From: Tritrichomonas musculus
Lineage: Eukaryota > Parabasalia > Tritrichomonadida > Tritrichomonadidae
NCBI GenBank assembly: GCA_039105265.1
Contig: JAPFFF010000001.1
Location: 4,278,001-4,342,000, forward strand
DNA: 64,000 nucleotides
Direction of reading: 5' to 3'
Both the position numbers and the translations under genes were made by a program. Shown here in pieces: positions 1 through 9,528 of the stretch. Each line of letters begins with the position of its first letter. The stretch's first letter is position 1. The notes below the pieces were generated by a model. It searched no databases and had not been told where the DNA came from. It worked only from the letters and a program-made list of their open reading frames with translations.

Positions 1-1176
1 TCGGCTTGTGATCTTTTTCTTTGGTTTATCGCGTTTATCAGATTTATCAGGTTTATCAGGTTGAATAACTCTGTTCATTCTTTCAAGTTTTCTTTTTGAA
101 GGTGATTTCTTTCCTGTCTTAGATTTCTTTCCTGTCTTAGATTTCTTTTTTGAATTTGTTTTCTTTCCTGTCTTAGATTTCTTTTTTGGTTCTGGTTTAT
201 TTTTCGTCTTTTCAACTGACCCTGGTTTGATTGTTTCATTCAAATCTTCTAATTGGACTTTTTCTTTCCATTCCATGTATTGTTCTCTTTCTTTCCTGTC
301 GATTTCGTTTCTTGTAGCTTGACTTGTCTCATCTGTTGAAAACACCAATTTGAGATATGAATGTCGACTGGTAAAGGTTTTTGTTTTCATAAATTTCAAA
401 ATTTTTCTCAGATCTCTCGGTAAATTGTTTTCATCTTGATAATACTGAAACATTGTTTTCATGATTTCGTCATTTGTCTTTCCGAGAATATCAGCATTGA
501 TTGATTTGAAATGGTCCATAAATATATCTGTCCAGATTTTGATATTGCCGTTTTCGTCGTAATCATCAACAAATGTATGTGCCAAATTTGATTTGAATAA
601 TTCCATGCAAATCAATCGTGCAACAATTTCATTCATTTCGTCATCTTCTATAAAACGAAGGAATTCCTGATCAGCTAACCATGCAATTATTTCGGATTTT
701 GATTGAATGCCATTGTCTTCAAATTCTTGCCATTGCTCCGGGGTTATGTTTGATGGAAGGGTTAAATGATGATGGTGAATATTTTGATCTTTTTCTGTAT
801 TTTCAACTTTTTCATCTTTTTCCTGACAATCTAAATTTTTGATAACTTCTTTGGGGTCATCATCACTTTTCTGTGCTTTTGGCTGATTTTTCTTAATTAT
901 TGGTGTTGGCTGAGATTTGTATGCATCTTCTGAAATAAATTCGACTTCTGAGCTATAATCTTCATCTGATGATAAGCTTCTTTTCTTTGGAACTGGTTGA
1001 CTTATTTGTTGAAAACGTGGATTTTTTGAGCCATGTGTAGAAATTTGAATGCCATCAGAAATTTGCCTTTGCATACCATTTTTATTTGTAGCTCCTATTT
1101 CATCATAGGTTTGCTTTTGCTTCTCTTTTTGAGAGTGTAGCCTTTGTCTTGTGGTGTTGTTGCCTTGGTGGGACAT
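1..1176 (-). CDS. Unrecognised Lys-rich protein, partial (C-terminus off the left edge)
   Basis: An open reading frame starts at the ATG whose complement is 1174-1176 (MSHQGNNTTRQRL) and stays open for 392 codons to the window edge, so the gene is incomplete here. I do not recognise the family. The N-terminal third is polar and Ser/Asp/Glu-rich, and a His run (HHHH) lies near residue 130. The middle (about residues 135-280) looks folded and helical, with aromatic residues (PEQWQEF, IIAWLADQEFLRF, MFQYYQDENN). The visible C-terminal part is very basic with repeated KSKTGKK units and DKPDK-type repeats, as in nucleic-acid-binding tails. It is divergent from the gene starting at 1320, with 143 bp between the start codons. 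Base composition is less AT-rich than the host genes to the right, so mobile-element origin is possible. The reading frame is secure; the function is unknown. Confidence 0.7.
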   Translation of the reverse strand, partial: MSHQGNNTTRQRLHSQKEKQKQTYDEIGATNKNGMQRQISDGIQISTHGSKNPRFQQISQPVPKKRSLSSDEDYSSEVEFISEDAYKSQPTPIIKKNQPKAQKSDDDPKEVIKNLDCQEKDEKVENTEKDQNIHHHHLTLPSNITPEQWQEFEDNGIQSKSEIIAWLADQEFLRFIEDDEMNEIVARLICMELFKSNLAHTFVDDYDENGNIKIWTDIFMDHFKSINADILGKTNDEIMKTMFQYYQDENNLPRDLRKILKFMKTKTFTSRHSYLKLVFSTDETSQATRNEIDRKEREQYMEWKEKVQLEDLNETIKPGSVEKTKNKPEPKKKSKTGKKTNSKKKSKTGKKSKTGKKSPSKRKLERMNRVIQPDKPDKSDKRDKPKKKITSR

Positions 1177-1319
1177 GAAAAAAAGTGATGTGATGACCTC
1201 TAGGGAAAAAATTAGATTTTGGTAAACGGTCTCCACCCCTAAACACCTAGAGGCACCCCATAAGGGACCCAAATAAAAATATGATTTTTCGTGCTCACCT
1301 CATCACCTCATTTTTTTAC
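1177..1319. promoter_or_regulatory. Shared divergent promoter spacer
   Basis: The spacer between two head-to-head start codons is roughly mirror-symmetric. Both genes are preceded by a TCA-rich stretch (CATCACATCACTT on the minus strand, CATCACCTCATTT on the plus strand), then a T run and ATGTC. Each contains a TCAYW initiator-like element about 10 bases before the ATG. The centre holds an inverted word pair, CCTCTAGG and CCTAGAGG. Transcription start sites are inferred. Confidence 0.5.
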
Positions 1320-1922
1320 ATGTCGTCCGAGCACCACGTAACCATAGATGAACCAGCTGATACTGAAGATAATGTCGAAACTCATGATGATATTATTGAA
1401 CGATTACGAAATGTGCCAAAACGGTCCGAAACTTCTCTTGGTAAAGAGGAAAACGCCCGAATTTGGGATAACACTGAAACCGAGTATACTGAAGTTGAAC
1501 CAGTTCCGCCTCCTCGATTTCCTAAAATTCCAAACAAAATCCCAGAAAAAGTCGGACTTGATAGTTACTATTTCAACGGAGTTGAACAAAAACGAATAAT
1601 TCGAGGTTTGGCGATGTTTTACCTATACAAAACATTCAAAGGAAAAGGCAAATCTGACCATAATCACCTCAGTTTTGACACCTTACGAAGGTCAAATATG
1701 TTTCGAATTCAGTCGGAAGTTGATGATCGAGCCGAATTTGAGGTCATCAAAGAATACATGGAAATTCAATGCCAAAATGATCGTCTTAAAAATGGCTGTT
1801 TCCCAGAAGAGGAAGAAGAGGAAGAAGAGGAAGAAGAAGAAGAAGAATTAATTGAAAAAGAAGAGGAAAAAGAAGACGAAGCACCAGATGACTTCAAAAA
1901 AGATCCTAATTGGAAACCATAA
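1320..1922 (+). CDS. Unrecognised acidic-tailed protein
   Basis: A 200-aa product if started at the ATG at 1320 (MSSEHHVTIDEPAD). An in-frame ATG at 1281 would add 13 residues, but it lies upstream of the TCATT element, so 1320 is preferred. Residues 1-80 are acidic and polar with a Pro-rich stretch (VPPPRFPKIPNKIPEK). A compact central part (about 85-165) holds GLDSYYFNGVEQKRIIRGLA and YLYKTFKGKGK. The end is a run of about 15 Glu, then mixed Glu/Lys. No known domain is recognised. It is divergently paired with the partial gene to the left, and together they may form a two-gene module of one element. The mirrored composition, a basic tail in one and an acidic tail in the other, would suit a complex, but that is only inference. 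Confidence 0.6.
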   Translation: MSSEHHVTIDEPADTEDNVETHDDIIERLRNVPKRSETSLGKEENARIWDNTETEYTEVEPVPPPRFPKIPNKIPEKVGLDSYYFNGVEQKRIIRGLAMFYLYKTFKGKGKSDHNHLSFDTLRRSNMFRIQSEVDDRAEFEVIKEYMEIQCQNDRLKNGCFPEEEEEEEEEEEEEELIEKEEEKEDEAPDDFKKDPNWKP

Positions 1923-3440
1923 AAAGGACGTTTAGTGAGAGGACGTTTAATAAATACTCTCATACTAGGTTTTAAGTAAACCACACAATTAACAACTTTT
2001 TCTATAGCTTTTTTGATGTTAACGATACGGGACCTCCTTCCTAGCAGAGCGTTGAGAGGAATCCTGAGAACAAGCCCAGTGGAAGATCATTAATGGGAGT
2101 GGGGGATCATACCTGACATAGCGGGGCTGGGGTCGCGGATGGGAAATATTTGACGCGGTTTTTGAACGAAGTGCAAAAATCGTGGCAAATATATAACTAC
2201 TTTTTCCCTGTATATTAATTATTTATTTTAATCATATGACTAATTATACACAGAAAAAGCTCTCCATTGATATGCCATATTTTTGATCTGTAAGCATTTG
2301 ATGAAAAATTTATAATGAGTAATACTTCTCAGTTCCTAGTTCAAATTTCAATCCCTATATGTCTCTCGCATGAGCTCATATTTATGGTCACTACACCTCA
2401 AACTTTTTAAATGAAGGAAATAATAAAGATTTCACTTTTTCTTATCAACAGTTCCACTTTTTCTGTTAGAATGATATAATTAATAATCTCTATTTTTCAT
2501 TTAATTTAAATATCATAAATGGTGTTAATAAATCAACGTTTTCTTTTGAAATCAAGGAGATGAATCTAAAATTTATATTACTTTCAATCATGGGTGATGA
2601 TGTTATTCAAATTTGTTTTATTTTTTGAAAATATTCATCATAATTAGTTAAATATGCTTCAATTTTATTATGAATAATAATTTTATACAACGAAAACTTT
2701 TCTTAATGTAAAAATTTGATAAAATAATTCAACAGATAAAGCATTTCAAAGAAAAAACATTTATTTTTATTGCTTTGAAATCAAATAAGGTAAGTATGTT
2801 TAATGTATATACATTTTTATGATAAACTTTTTAAATTATCATCAGGTTGGGTGGCTTCAAAAAAGCAATTGCGTTTTAAAAAACGGTCAAATATTCAATT
2901 GATTGAATTTATTTTTGTGAAATAGATTTTACAAAATTAAAATTTCAGAAGGTGTTATCAATTTTTTTTCTGAAACGCTAAAAATTCTAATATCATACTA
3001 ACAAAACTTTTCATAGAATGATTGATATTTTTTGAATGAAAAATTAAATCAATTAACAAATTAAATGGATGAATCAGATTTTTTTGCAATTAAAAATGGA
3101 ACTGCGCAAATTCATTTTATCGTACAGAAAACGGTTTTTCAGAAAATGTGGTTGATGTTTTCTTTTCAATAGTTGAATTACATTCAAATTATTCTTTAGA
3201 ATAATAAAAAAACGGTCAAAAACTAATCTTCAATTCAAAAAAATAATAATAAAAATTAAAAAAAAAAAAAAAAAAAGGAAAAAAATAATAAAATAATTAG
3301 TATTTGATACAAATATATTAGTATTTATACTTCTGGAGCATAGTTAAACATTTTTGTGTTTTATAAGAAATATTTGAAAACTTGTTTTTTTTTTCAATAA
3401 TAAATAAAATTTTGAGATAAATGATATCATTTTTCTCCAA
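1923..3440. other. Intergenic: GC-rich tail to about 2180, then AT-rich DNA
   Basis: Just after the acidic gene there are two copies of AGGACGTTTA (about 1925 and 1941). About 2020-2160 is strikingly GC-rich for this contig (for example AGCGGGGCTGGGGTCGCGG) and carries no reading frame. Composition drops abruptly to about 80% AT after about 2190. This could be the end of a mobile element that contains the two genes to the left, or a non-coding RNA. I found no paired terminal repeat. From 2200 to 3440 I see only AT-rich DNA with A runs (about 19 As near 3260). Confidence 0.4.
3427..3431 (+). promoter_or_regulatory. TCAYW initiator-like element (TCATT)
   Basis: TCATT lies 9 bases before the kinase-like gene's ATG, matching the T. 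vaginalis Inr pattern TCA+1Y(T/A). It supports the chosen start at 3441. Confidence 0.45.
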
Positions 3441-4757
3441 ATGTTTTTGAATGAACATCAAGATAGCTTTAAAGCTGTTCCAATAAGTAATTTAATTCCA
3501 AATATGGGAAGTGATGATTGTTTTAACTCATCCCAGCAAAATAATGCTCTTGAGTTATCCAAATTTAATAAAAATGCTTCATATTATCATAATCAAATTG
3601 CTGATTTTGAAAATTCACACTGGCTCTTAGAAACAATAAAATCACTTTGTAATGATTGTAACAAACCTGGAAAATACAAAGAAATTAAAAAAGAACTTAA
3701 GCAAAGAGGAATAATCCAAAAATCGTATAAAAATAAACCAAACAATAAAAAATGTCTAAGTAATGATAATAATAATTTTGATGAATATAGTAAAGATCAA
3801 TTTTCATCTGAAACAATTCGAAATGAATCACCTTTTCCCCAAGTATATTCAACACTTGATATAATAAAACAAAGCCATTATAGCACAATTCTTAAAATTC
3901 AGAATTTAATAGATAAACAAAATTATGCATTAAAGATTTTAACTTTATCAGAAAATGAAATAGCTTCTGCTATTCATGAAGTACAATGCCTTGCGCATTT
4001 GAAATCACCTCGATTGATTCGTTACTTCTCATCATGGATTGAAAAAATTCCAAACTCAGACTCTCTTTCATTTTACATTCAAACTGAATATTTTGATAAG
4101 CATAGTCTTCAAAACCTACTTCAAATTCGCAGGAATGATGAAAATTTGCCGAATGGAATAATTCAAAAGATTTTTATTGATATTGCTACTGCATTAAAAG
4201 AAATTCATCAAGCTGGAATAGTTCATAGAGATTTACAACCATCTAATTTGATGTTTCGATCTGACTATTCTATTGCTATAGTTGGTTTCAGTATTTCATC
4301 TTCATTCAAGCACAAAAAGCAAAAATCGCAATCTCCCATAAATAGTAATTTAAATAATGTTCTTCCAGCAGAACATAAAAATTCTCCTCTTGATGAGTTT
4401 TGTATTAATGCAGCAGAAACTGCTATCACAGTATCAAATAGGCATCTGGGATCACCGACTTACGCTTCTCCACAACAATTAAACGGTCGTAAAAGCTGCC
4501 CATTTGATGATATTTATAGTTTCGGTATAATTATGTTTGAATGTCTTGCCAATTTTGAAAGTGAAAATCAGCGGAAGACTGAAATAAGGCAGTTAAGGAA
4601 TTTCGGTATACTTCCTGAAAAATTTGAACAAGAATTTAACGAAGAAAGCAAACTCATTCATCAAATGACTTGCCATGATCCTTCAAAAAGGCCAACAGCC
4701 ATTCAAATATTGCAAACAGATTTATTTCAAAATTGGAAAAACGAATATTGTCAGTGA
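3441..4757 (+). CDS. eIF2-alpha-kinase-like (GCN2/PEK group) pseudokinase
   Basis: A 438-aa protein with a kinase-like fold from about residue 135 to the end. The ATP-anchoring lysine is present (YALKIL, about 162). The stretch LIRYFSSWIE followed by SFYIQTEYFDKHSL is the signature of the PEK/GCN2 eIF2-alpha kinases. The catalytic loop reads HRDLQPSN (about 260), keeping the Asp but with Gln in place of the usual Lys. The metal-binding DFG is VGF (about 280), and the APE motif is SPQ (about 343). An insert of about 50 residues sits between VGF and the activation-segment end (GSPTYASPQQL). The lost DFG aspartate predicts weak or no catalysis. Residues 1-130 are low-complexity apart from a small helical, Cys-containing segment around LLETIKSLCNDC. 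It may act as a regulatory partner of an active eIF2-alpha kinase; that is inference. The kinase fold is confident, the subgroup moderately so. Confidence 0.8.
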   Translation: MFLNEHQDSFKAVPISNLIPNMGSDDCFNSSQQNNALELSKFNKNASYYHNQIADFENSHWLLETIKSLCNDCNKPGKYKEIKKELKQRGIIQKSYKNKPNNKKCLSNDNNNFDEYSKDQFSSETIRNESPFPQVYSTLDIIKQSHYSTILKIQNLIDKQNYALKILTLSENEIASAIHEVQCLAHLKSPRLIRYFSSWIEKIPNSDSLSFYIQTEYFDKHSLQNLLQIRRNDENLPNGIIQKIFIDIATALKEIHQAGIVHRDLQPSNLMFRSDYSIAIVGFSISSSFKHKKQKSQSPINSNLNNVLPAEHKNSPLDEFCINAAETAITVSNRHLGSPTYASPQQLNGRKSCPFDDIYSFGIIMFECLANFESENQRKTEIRQLRNFGILPEKFEQEFNEESKLIHQMTCHDPSKRPTAIQILQTDLFQNWKNEYCQ

Positions 4758-5100
4758 AAATAATAATTATCAATATATCAATCCTTTTAGAAAAAAGAGC
4801 AGTGATATATTTTTATGCATGAATTAATCTTTATATTTAATAAAGTTGTTAACATTTGATTAATATTTGATATGAAAAAAAATTAATTTTTGGTATTTAA
4901 TGAGAATTAAAAAAACTTCATAACATAAATACTCTGAAAATAAGCATATTGACATCTTGAATATATATAATATTGATACAAATAATAAAAGGTTTCATTC
5001 CACATGAACAATTTAGAAAATATTTTTTTTTTTTTCTAATATTTAAAAAAAATATTTATATGAAAATAGTTTATGATTTCTTAAATTAATTTTTACTTAT
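4758..5100. other. Intergenic, AT-rich
   Basis: The 343-bp spacer between convergent genes contains A/T runs and AATAAA-like words suited to 3' processing. I see no gene or structured element. Confidence 0.6.
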
Positions 5101-5376
5101 TTACTCAGATTTGTCAGAATCAGATGACGGTGATTTGATTTTGCCTCCTTTAAATTTAGACATTTCATTGGAATATCTTTCCTTGTCTTTAAGAGCTTTT
5201 TGCTTGTATGGTTCTTTTTTGTCATCGCTCAGGTTGCTCCACATTTCTCCAAGTTTTTTCCCAACTTCTCCAAACTTCATATCAGGGTATTTCTCTTTCA
5301 CTTCAGGTCGTTTTTCATTACAGAAAAACATGAATGCACTAAGTCCCCTTTTTGGTTTACTTTCTTTCTTGCTCAT
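5101..5376 (-). CDS. HMG-box chromatin protein (HMGB/Nhp6-like)
   Basis: A 91-aa protein that is almost entirely one HMG box. After a basic N-terminus (MSKKESKPKRG) come LSAFMFFCNEKRPEVKEKYP, MKFGEVGKKLGEMWSNL and DDKKEPYKQKALKDKERY, the three-helix L-shaped fold that binds the DNA minor groove and bends DNA. The short acidic Ser/Asp end (SSDSDKSE) is typical of small HMGB proteins. Size and single-box layout match yeast Nhp6 and protist HMGB proteins, which act in nucleosome remodelling and transcription. On the minus strand TCATT (5386-5390) lies 9 bases before the ATG, an initiator-like element that fixes the start. Confidence 0.95.
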   Translation of the reverse strand: MSKKESKPKRGLSAFMFFCNEKRPEVKEKYPDMKFGEVGKKLGEMWSNLSDDKKEPYKQKALKDKERYSNEMSKFKGGKIKSPSSDSDKSE

Positions 5377-5716
5377 TTATAAAAAAATGAAATGATTGAT
5401 CAAATGAAGTTCACTGAGATCATTTCAATTTTAATTTGGCCGCATCAAACTAAAAAAAAAAAATTGATGTCGAAAAATATTTTAAAATTATTTTAATATA
5501 ATTTTGGTCAAAACAAAGTAAAAGACTATTAAAAAAAAAACTATTTTCCTCCTTGATTATAATCGATATATATTATCAAAATGGAGATATAGATTTTTAA
5601 TCAAGATAATTTGGCCGTAACAAGCTAGTAAAAAACTAATTAAAATGAAATTGCAACGTATTCTTTAGATCAGTTAAAGTAAAAAATATATAAAAAAAAA
5701 AAAGTATTTTATGTTT
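5377..5716. other. Intergenic with two TTGGCCG words
   Basis: The 340-bp AT-rich spacer includes the HMG-box gene's TCATT initiator. It also holds two related segments beginning AATTTGGCCG, at about 5433 and 5608. The second is matched in the far repeat region at 34468. No reading frame is supported. Confidence 0.5.
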
Positions 5717-6088
5717 TTATCCCGCTAATGGAGAAGCATCATCTTGCCCTCCCTGTCCTGCAAGTGGGGAACCAGAATCTCCACCTTGAGCCATTGGTGA
5801 GCCTGAAATTAATGATGAATTGCCGTTATCTACAGGTTGCTCTGAGTCTACAATCGAAGAAATCTGAGAAACGCGAAGGACATCGTCATCCTGTTGTGGT
5901 TGTTCTTGAGTATCGCCATTTTTTTCATTCTGTTGTCTCATTGCCCAATCAGCTGAATCAAAAAATCTAACTTTTTCTCTCTTATTTCGAGCTTTTTTAT
6001 TAGGCCGCAGATTGCCAAATTTCGAAGGTGGTGGTTTTTGTTCTTCGTTTCCTTCAGGAGGGACATCGCCTGAGAGAATCGAACTCAT
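5717..6088 (-). CDS. Endosulfine/ARPP-19-like protein (PP2A-B55 inhibitor candidate)
   Basis: A 123-aa, probably disordered protein. Around residues 25-55 it carries KFGNLRPNKKARNKREKVRF followed by FDSADWAM, closely resembling the core FDSGDY motif of ENSA, ARPP-19 and yeast Igo1/2. There the Ser is phosphorylated by Greatwall/Rim15 kinase and turns the protein into an inhibitor of PP2A-B55. The basic residues just before the motif and the Pro-rich lead-in (EEQKPPPSKFG) also fit the family. The C-terminal half is Gln/Ser/Gly-rich and ends in two SPLAG repeats. Usual family length is about 110-170 residues. The motif is short, so the assignment rests on one conserved block; what it would control in this organism is inference. 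Confidence 0.6.
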   Translation of the reverse strand: MSSILSGDVPPEGNEEQKPPPSKFGNLRPNKKARNKREKVRFFDSADWAMRQQNEKNGDTQEQPQQDDDVLRVSQISSIVDSEQPVDNGNSSLISGSPMAQGGDSGSPLAGQGGQDDASPLAG

Positions 6089-7830
6089 TACAATTCTGAT
6101 AGTTCAAAACAAAGTAATTGAAAATAAATTGACAATTTTTTGACCATTTTAAATGAGAGGATGTTGGATAAAAACTTTTTGAGTGATTGTAAAAAAATTA
6201 AAAAAAAAAAGAAATTTCGCAAAAGATGGCTCATTTTTTATAATAAAAACTAATAGATAATAATCAAGAAGTCATATTAAAGTTAATATAATGATATGGA
6301 GTCATTTGAATTTAATAATTATTTTTATATGTCTTAATTAAAATGCTTTTTAGTTTATGTTTTTTTTTGAAATGAAGCAAGAAAACATGATAAAAACTAA
6401 TTTTTAACCGGCATTAATATTGTTACAAATGCCAGTTAATAAATAAATTAGATATAGAGAAATTCATGTGAAGTGAAAACTCGTTATTTGATTTTTTATT
6501 TTTACTTTAATTGAATGAATATTTTATCTTATGAAAAAATATTAAGATTATTTACTTCTATATATCCAATACTGACATTTGCCATAATTGGTTTTAATGG
6601 ATGTCGAGAATTTAATAACCATTTAATAAATAATGTTTCGTCTATATCTCGAGTCAAATAAAATATTTATGAATTACAAATCAATATTAATATTTTTTAT
6701 CTTATTTATAAAATATATTATTTGTTAAATATCCAATTTATTAGCAATACATAGATTAAAATACAAATTTACAAAAAAAATTTATGAAAATGACTTATTT
6801 CTCAATTGCTTTACGAAATAATTAGACATTAATTGTACGATATAATAATAATAAATATTTAAATATATTTTATTATGTAAATAAGTTACTTCATACTCTC
6901 ATTTTAAAAAAAAATGTAATTAATATTATCCATTATTTTGAATTATTTTTCATCGTATCTTTGTACGTTATTATATTTTATGTGACGTGAGATGATTATT
7001 TTCGGTGAAGTGAGGTTATTAAAAAATGATTCTTGAAAAATATAAATTTGCTCATCTTCATAAAAATATTAATAAAAATATTTTTTAAAGTAAAAATGTT
7101 ATGTAATATATTAAATAAATATATTTAATATTTAATGAATTGAAAACCAAATAATAATCACAATATAAGCCAACTTATTTTTTTTGAATTTCAATTGAAA
7201 ATCATGAAGTTTAATTGAATTGTTTATTTAAATTTTTAATTTTTTGTTCATTTATCTATTTAATGTATTATGTAAATCTTTAATATAAAATGTATATAGT
7301 ATCAAAATAAATATATAAATTATATATATAAAATAAAATAATGTTTAAATAATAATACTACTAGGATAAAAAATATTTATTATTTCAATAAAAAAAATAT
7401 AATAACTGAAAAATTTATTAAAAAAATAAAATATAAACAAGTGTATCTTTAGAAAATAAATTTATTATAAATATATAAGTATTAATATGATATCCAAATA
7501 TATATACTATAATAATACATAAAACAAAAATAAATATATATTTATATTTCATCTATATTTATATAAAAAATTTTTTTAGCTTCTCAATTATTTTACCATT
7601 TTTATTCAGAAAAATAAAAATAGAAATATCTCAAAAATAGGAATGTAAAATTCTTATTCGTTAAAATATATTCTTAGTAACATAATAAAAATAAAGAAAT
7701 TATGATCAAAAATACAATATTTCGTCAATTTCTCTACTTGAATACCTCTTTAGAAATTAATAAAACGGTTAATTCACCTTTAAATTTTCTATCAATCAGA
7801 AGAATAAGATTTAAATCACTTAGTTTTTTC
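6089..7830. other. Intergenic, very AT-rich
   Basis: About 1.74 kb of over 80% AT low-complexity DNA with many TATA/AAAT runs and no supported gene. An in-frame extension of the TAF6 gene back to 7702 lies in this DNA and looks like untranslated sequence. Confidence 0.6.
7816..7820 (+). promoter_or_regulatory. TCAYW initiator-like element (TCACT) deciding the TAF6 start
   Basis: TCACT lies 10 bases before the ATG at 7831 and downstream of the alternative ATG at 7702. This supports a short 5' leader and the start at 7831. Confidence 0.5.
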
Positions 7831-9144
7831 ATGTCAGTTCCTTTTACTTCCCTCACAATTCAAGATATCGCAGATTCAATTGGTGTTAAACTTTCGAATC
7901 AAGAGCTTGTTAGCTCCATAGATCGAGACTGTGATCAATTCATTCGGAAAATTGTGACTCAGGCAAATGCTTTTTGTACATCAACTCGTTCTTATAAACT
8001 AAGTCCGATTCATCTAGATATGGTTCTTGAATCTTTAGGTCTTCCTCCATTGCTTGGTTATGATTCTGTACCAAACTATATGGCTACGCCACTTAGTGTA
8101 GATCAAGCTGATATTTTTGGAGTTAGGGAGAATATGTGTTCTCTACACTCCATTGTAAAAGAACCAATTGCGCCGTTATCAAATAATATCAATCACCAAC
8201 TTCAATGGACTCTTGTAGAAGGAACATACACAGGCAAGCGATCTTCATCTCGTGATCGGTCGTCGAAACAAAGAAGTGAAAATAAATCAATAGAGCGCTC
8301 GGTTTCAGTTCCAAATGTTTCCTCAATACAACATACTGATACTCAACTCAATTCTTCATCTGCATTAGAAAACCCAGATAAACTTAATCAAAGTGAATCT
8401 AAAAAATGCGCAGACGATATACTAAGTAACGAGCATCAAAAATATTTTATTTCAACGATAAATCTACTAAGAAGCGATACTGTCCATTCTTTAGATGTAG
8501 CACTTTATATGATCAGCCAAGAAGATAAAATGCAGCCTCTTCTACCATATTTTATTCAATATATTACTGGGAAAATGACAACAGATTTTAACAACGTCAA
8601 AAGTATGAAAGTTTTAATCAGATTTACTCTTTCTTTAGTTCAAAATAAATCAATGAACATTCCATTATATGCACATCCATTCCTTCGAATTATTTTTTCA
8701 GCACTTTTATCATCAAATGTATCGTCATCTGATTCGAATTCTTCATATACAGTATGTGATACAGATGTAAGACGTTATGCAGCTGATGCACTAGCCGTTC
8801 TCATTTACAGATGTGAATCTTCTTTTTGCGAAATGAGGGAAGTTATTTTCAATGCTCTACAGCAAGCTTTATTTGATGCTGATACTTCTTTATATGCACA
8901 TTATGGTGCTATTCTTGGAATTAGCTCAATTGGGCTAATAGGGAAATTGCTCCCCCATTTTAGATCATATTTAAGATCAATTAAATTTGAGTTAGATTCA
9001 TCTTTTAATTTTCAAGGTCAAGCTGTTAATTCTGTTTTGAATCTAGCAAAAAAAGTATTTTTTGAATTTGTTGCTAAATCGAGTGACACTGAAGAAAAAA
9101 AAATAGCAGAAAATATACTAGAAGATATTGAATCAATTACTTAA
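7831..9144 (+). CDS. TAF6: TFIID/SAGA subunit TAF6
   Basis: A 437-aa protein from the ATG at 7831 (MSVPFTSLTIQDIADSIG). An upstream in-frame ATG at 7702 would add 43 residues that no TAF6 has. Residues 5-75 form the TAF6 histone fold: LTIQDIADSIG, a long middle helix with IDRDCDQFIRKIVTQANAFC, and LSPIHLDMVLESLGLPPLLG. The linker to QWTLVEG at about 130 corresponds to the conserved segment before the TAF6 C-terminal part. A Ser-rich linker follows (about 140-205). The C-terminal half (about 210-437) is helical and matches the TAF6_C HEAT-repeat region, including DVRRYAADALAVLIYRC and the ALFDADTSLYAHYGAILGIS stretch. It pairs with TAF9 through the histone fold in general transcription initiation. 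Family identification is firm. Confidence 0.88.
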   Translation: MSVPFTSLTIQDIADSIGVKLSNQELVSSIDRDCDQFIRKIVTQANAFCTSTRSYKLSPIHLDMVLESLGLPPLLGYDSVPNYMATPLSVDQADIFGVRENMCSLHSIVKEPIAPLSNNINHQLQWTLVEGTYTGKRSSSRDRSSKQRSENKSIERSVSVPNVSSIQHTDTQLNSSSALENPDKLNQSESKKCADDILSNEHQKYFISTINLLRSDTVHSLDVALYMISQEDKMQPLLPYFIQYITGKMTTDFNNVKSMKVLIRFTLSLVQNKSMNIPLYAHPFLRIIFSALLSSNVSSSDSNSSYTVCDTDVRRYAADALAVLIYRCESSFCEMREVIFNALQQALFDADTSLYAHYGAILGISSIGLIGKLLPHFRSYLRSIKFELDSSFNFQGQAVNSVLNLAKKVFFEFVAKSSDTEEKKIAENILEDIESIT

Positions 9145-9528
9145 ATTATTTGTACTTACTTATACAAATGTTAATTAATGTTATTAAACATATATTATTA
9201 TGTAAAAATATCAATATATATATAAATTCCTATATTTCTCTTTTGGAAAGTTTTATTATGATGATCATCTATTTTTTAATGAGTAAGAAAGTAATTGAAG
9301 TTATAAATCTCATTTTCAAAATAAATCCAAATTTAAATCATGAGAAATATAACTGCAAATTTAAGAAAAAAATTATAATTATTGATCACAAAGCATAAAT
9401 AGATACTATATTTATTAAAACCTAAAGTCAATTTTAAAATAATTGTATTTTTCTTTTGACATAAAATTTGACTGAAAATTGAAGAAAAACCAAATTGAAA
9501 AATTTGCGATTGCTCAAATTACTATTAA
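9145..9528. other. Intergenic, AT-rich
   Basis: The spacer between two same-strand genes contains a short reading frame of biased Ile/Asn/Lys composition that looks like chance. No initiator or structured element stands out. Confidence 0.5.

Noticed and set aside
7702-7830. N-terminal extension of TAF6
   Set aside because: It lies upstream of the TCACT initiator and has no counterpart in TAF6 proteins.
9150-9398. 82-aa reading frame after TAF6
   Set aside because: Ile/Asn/Lys-biased composition in very AT-rich DNA, no initiator and no domain; a chance frame.
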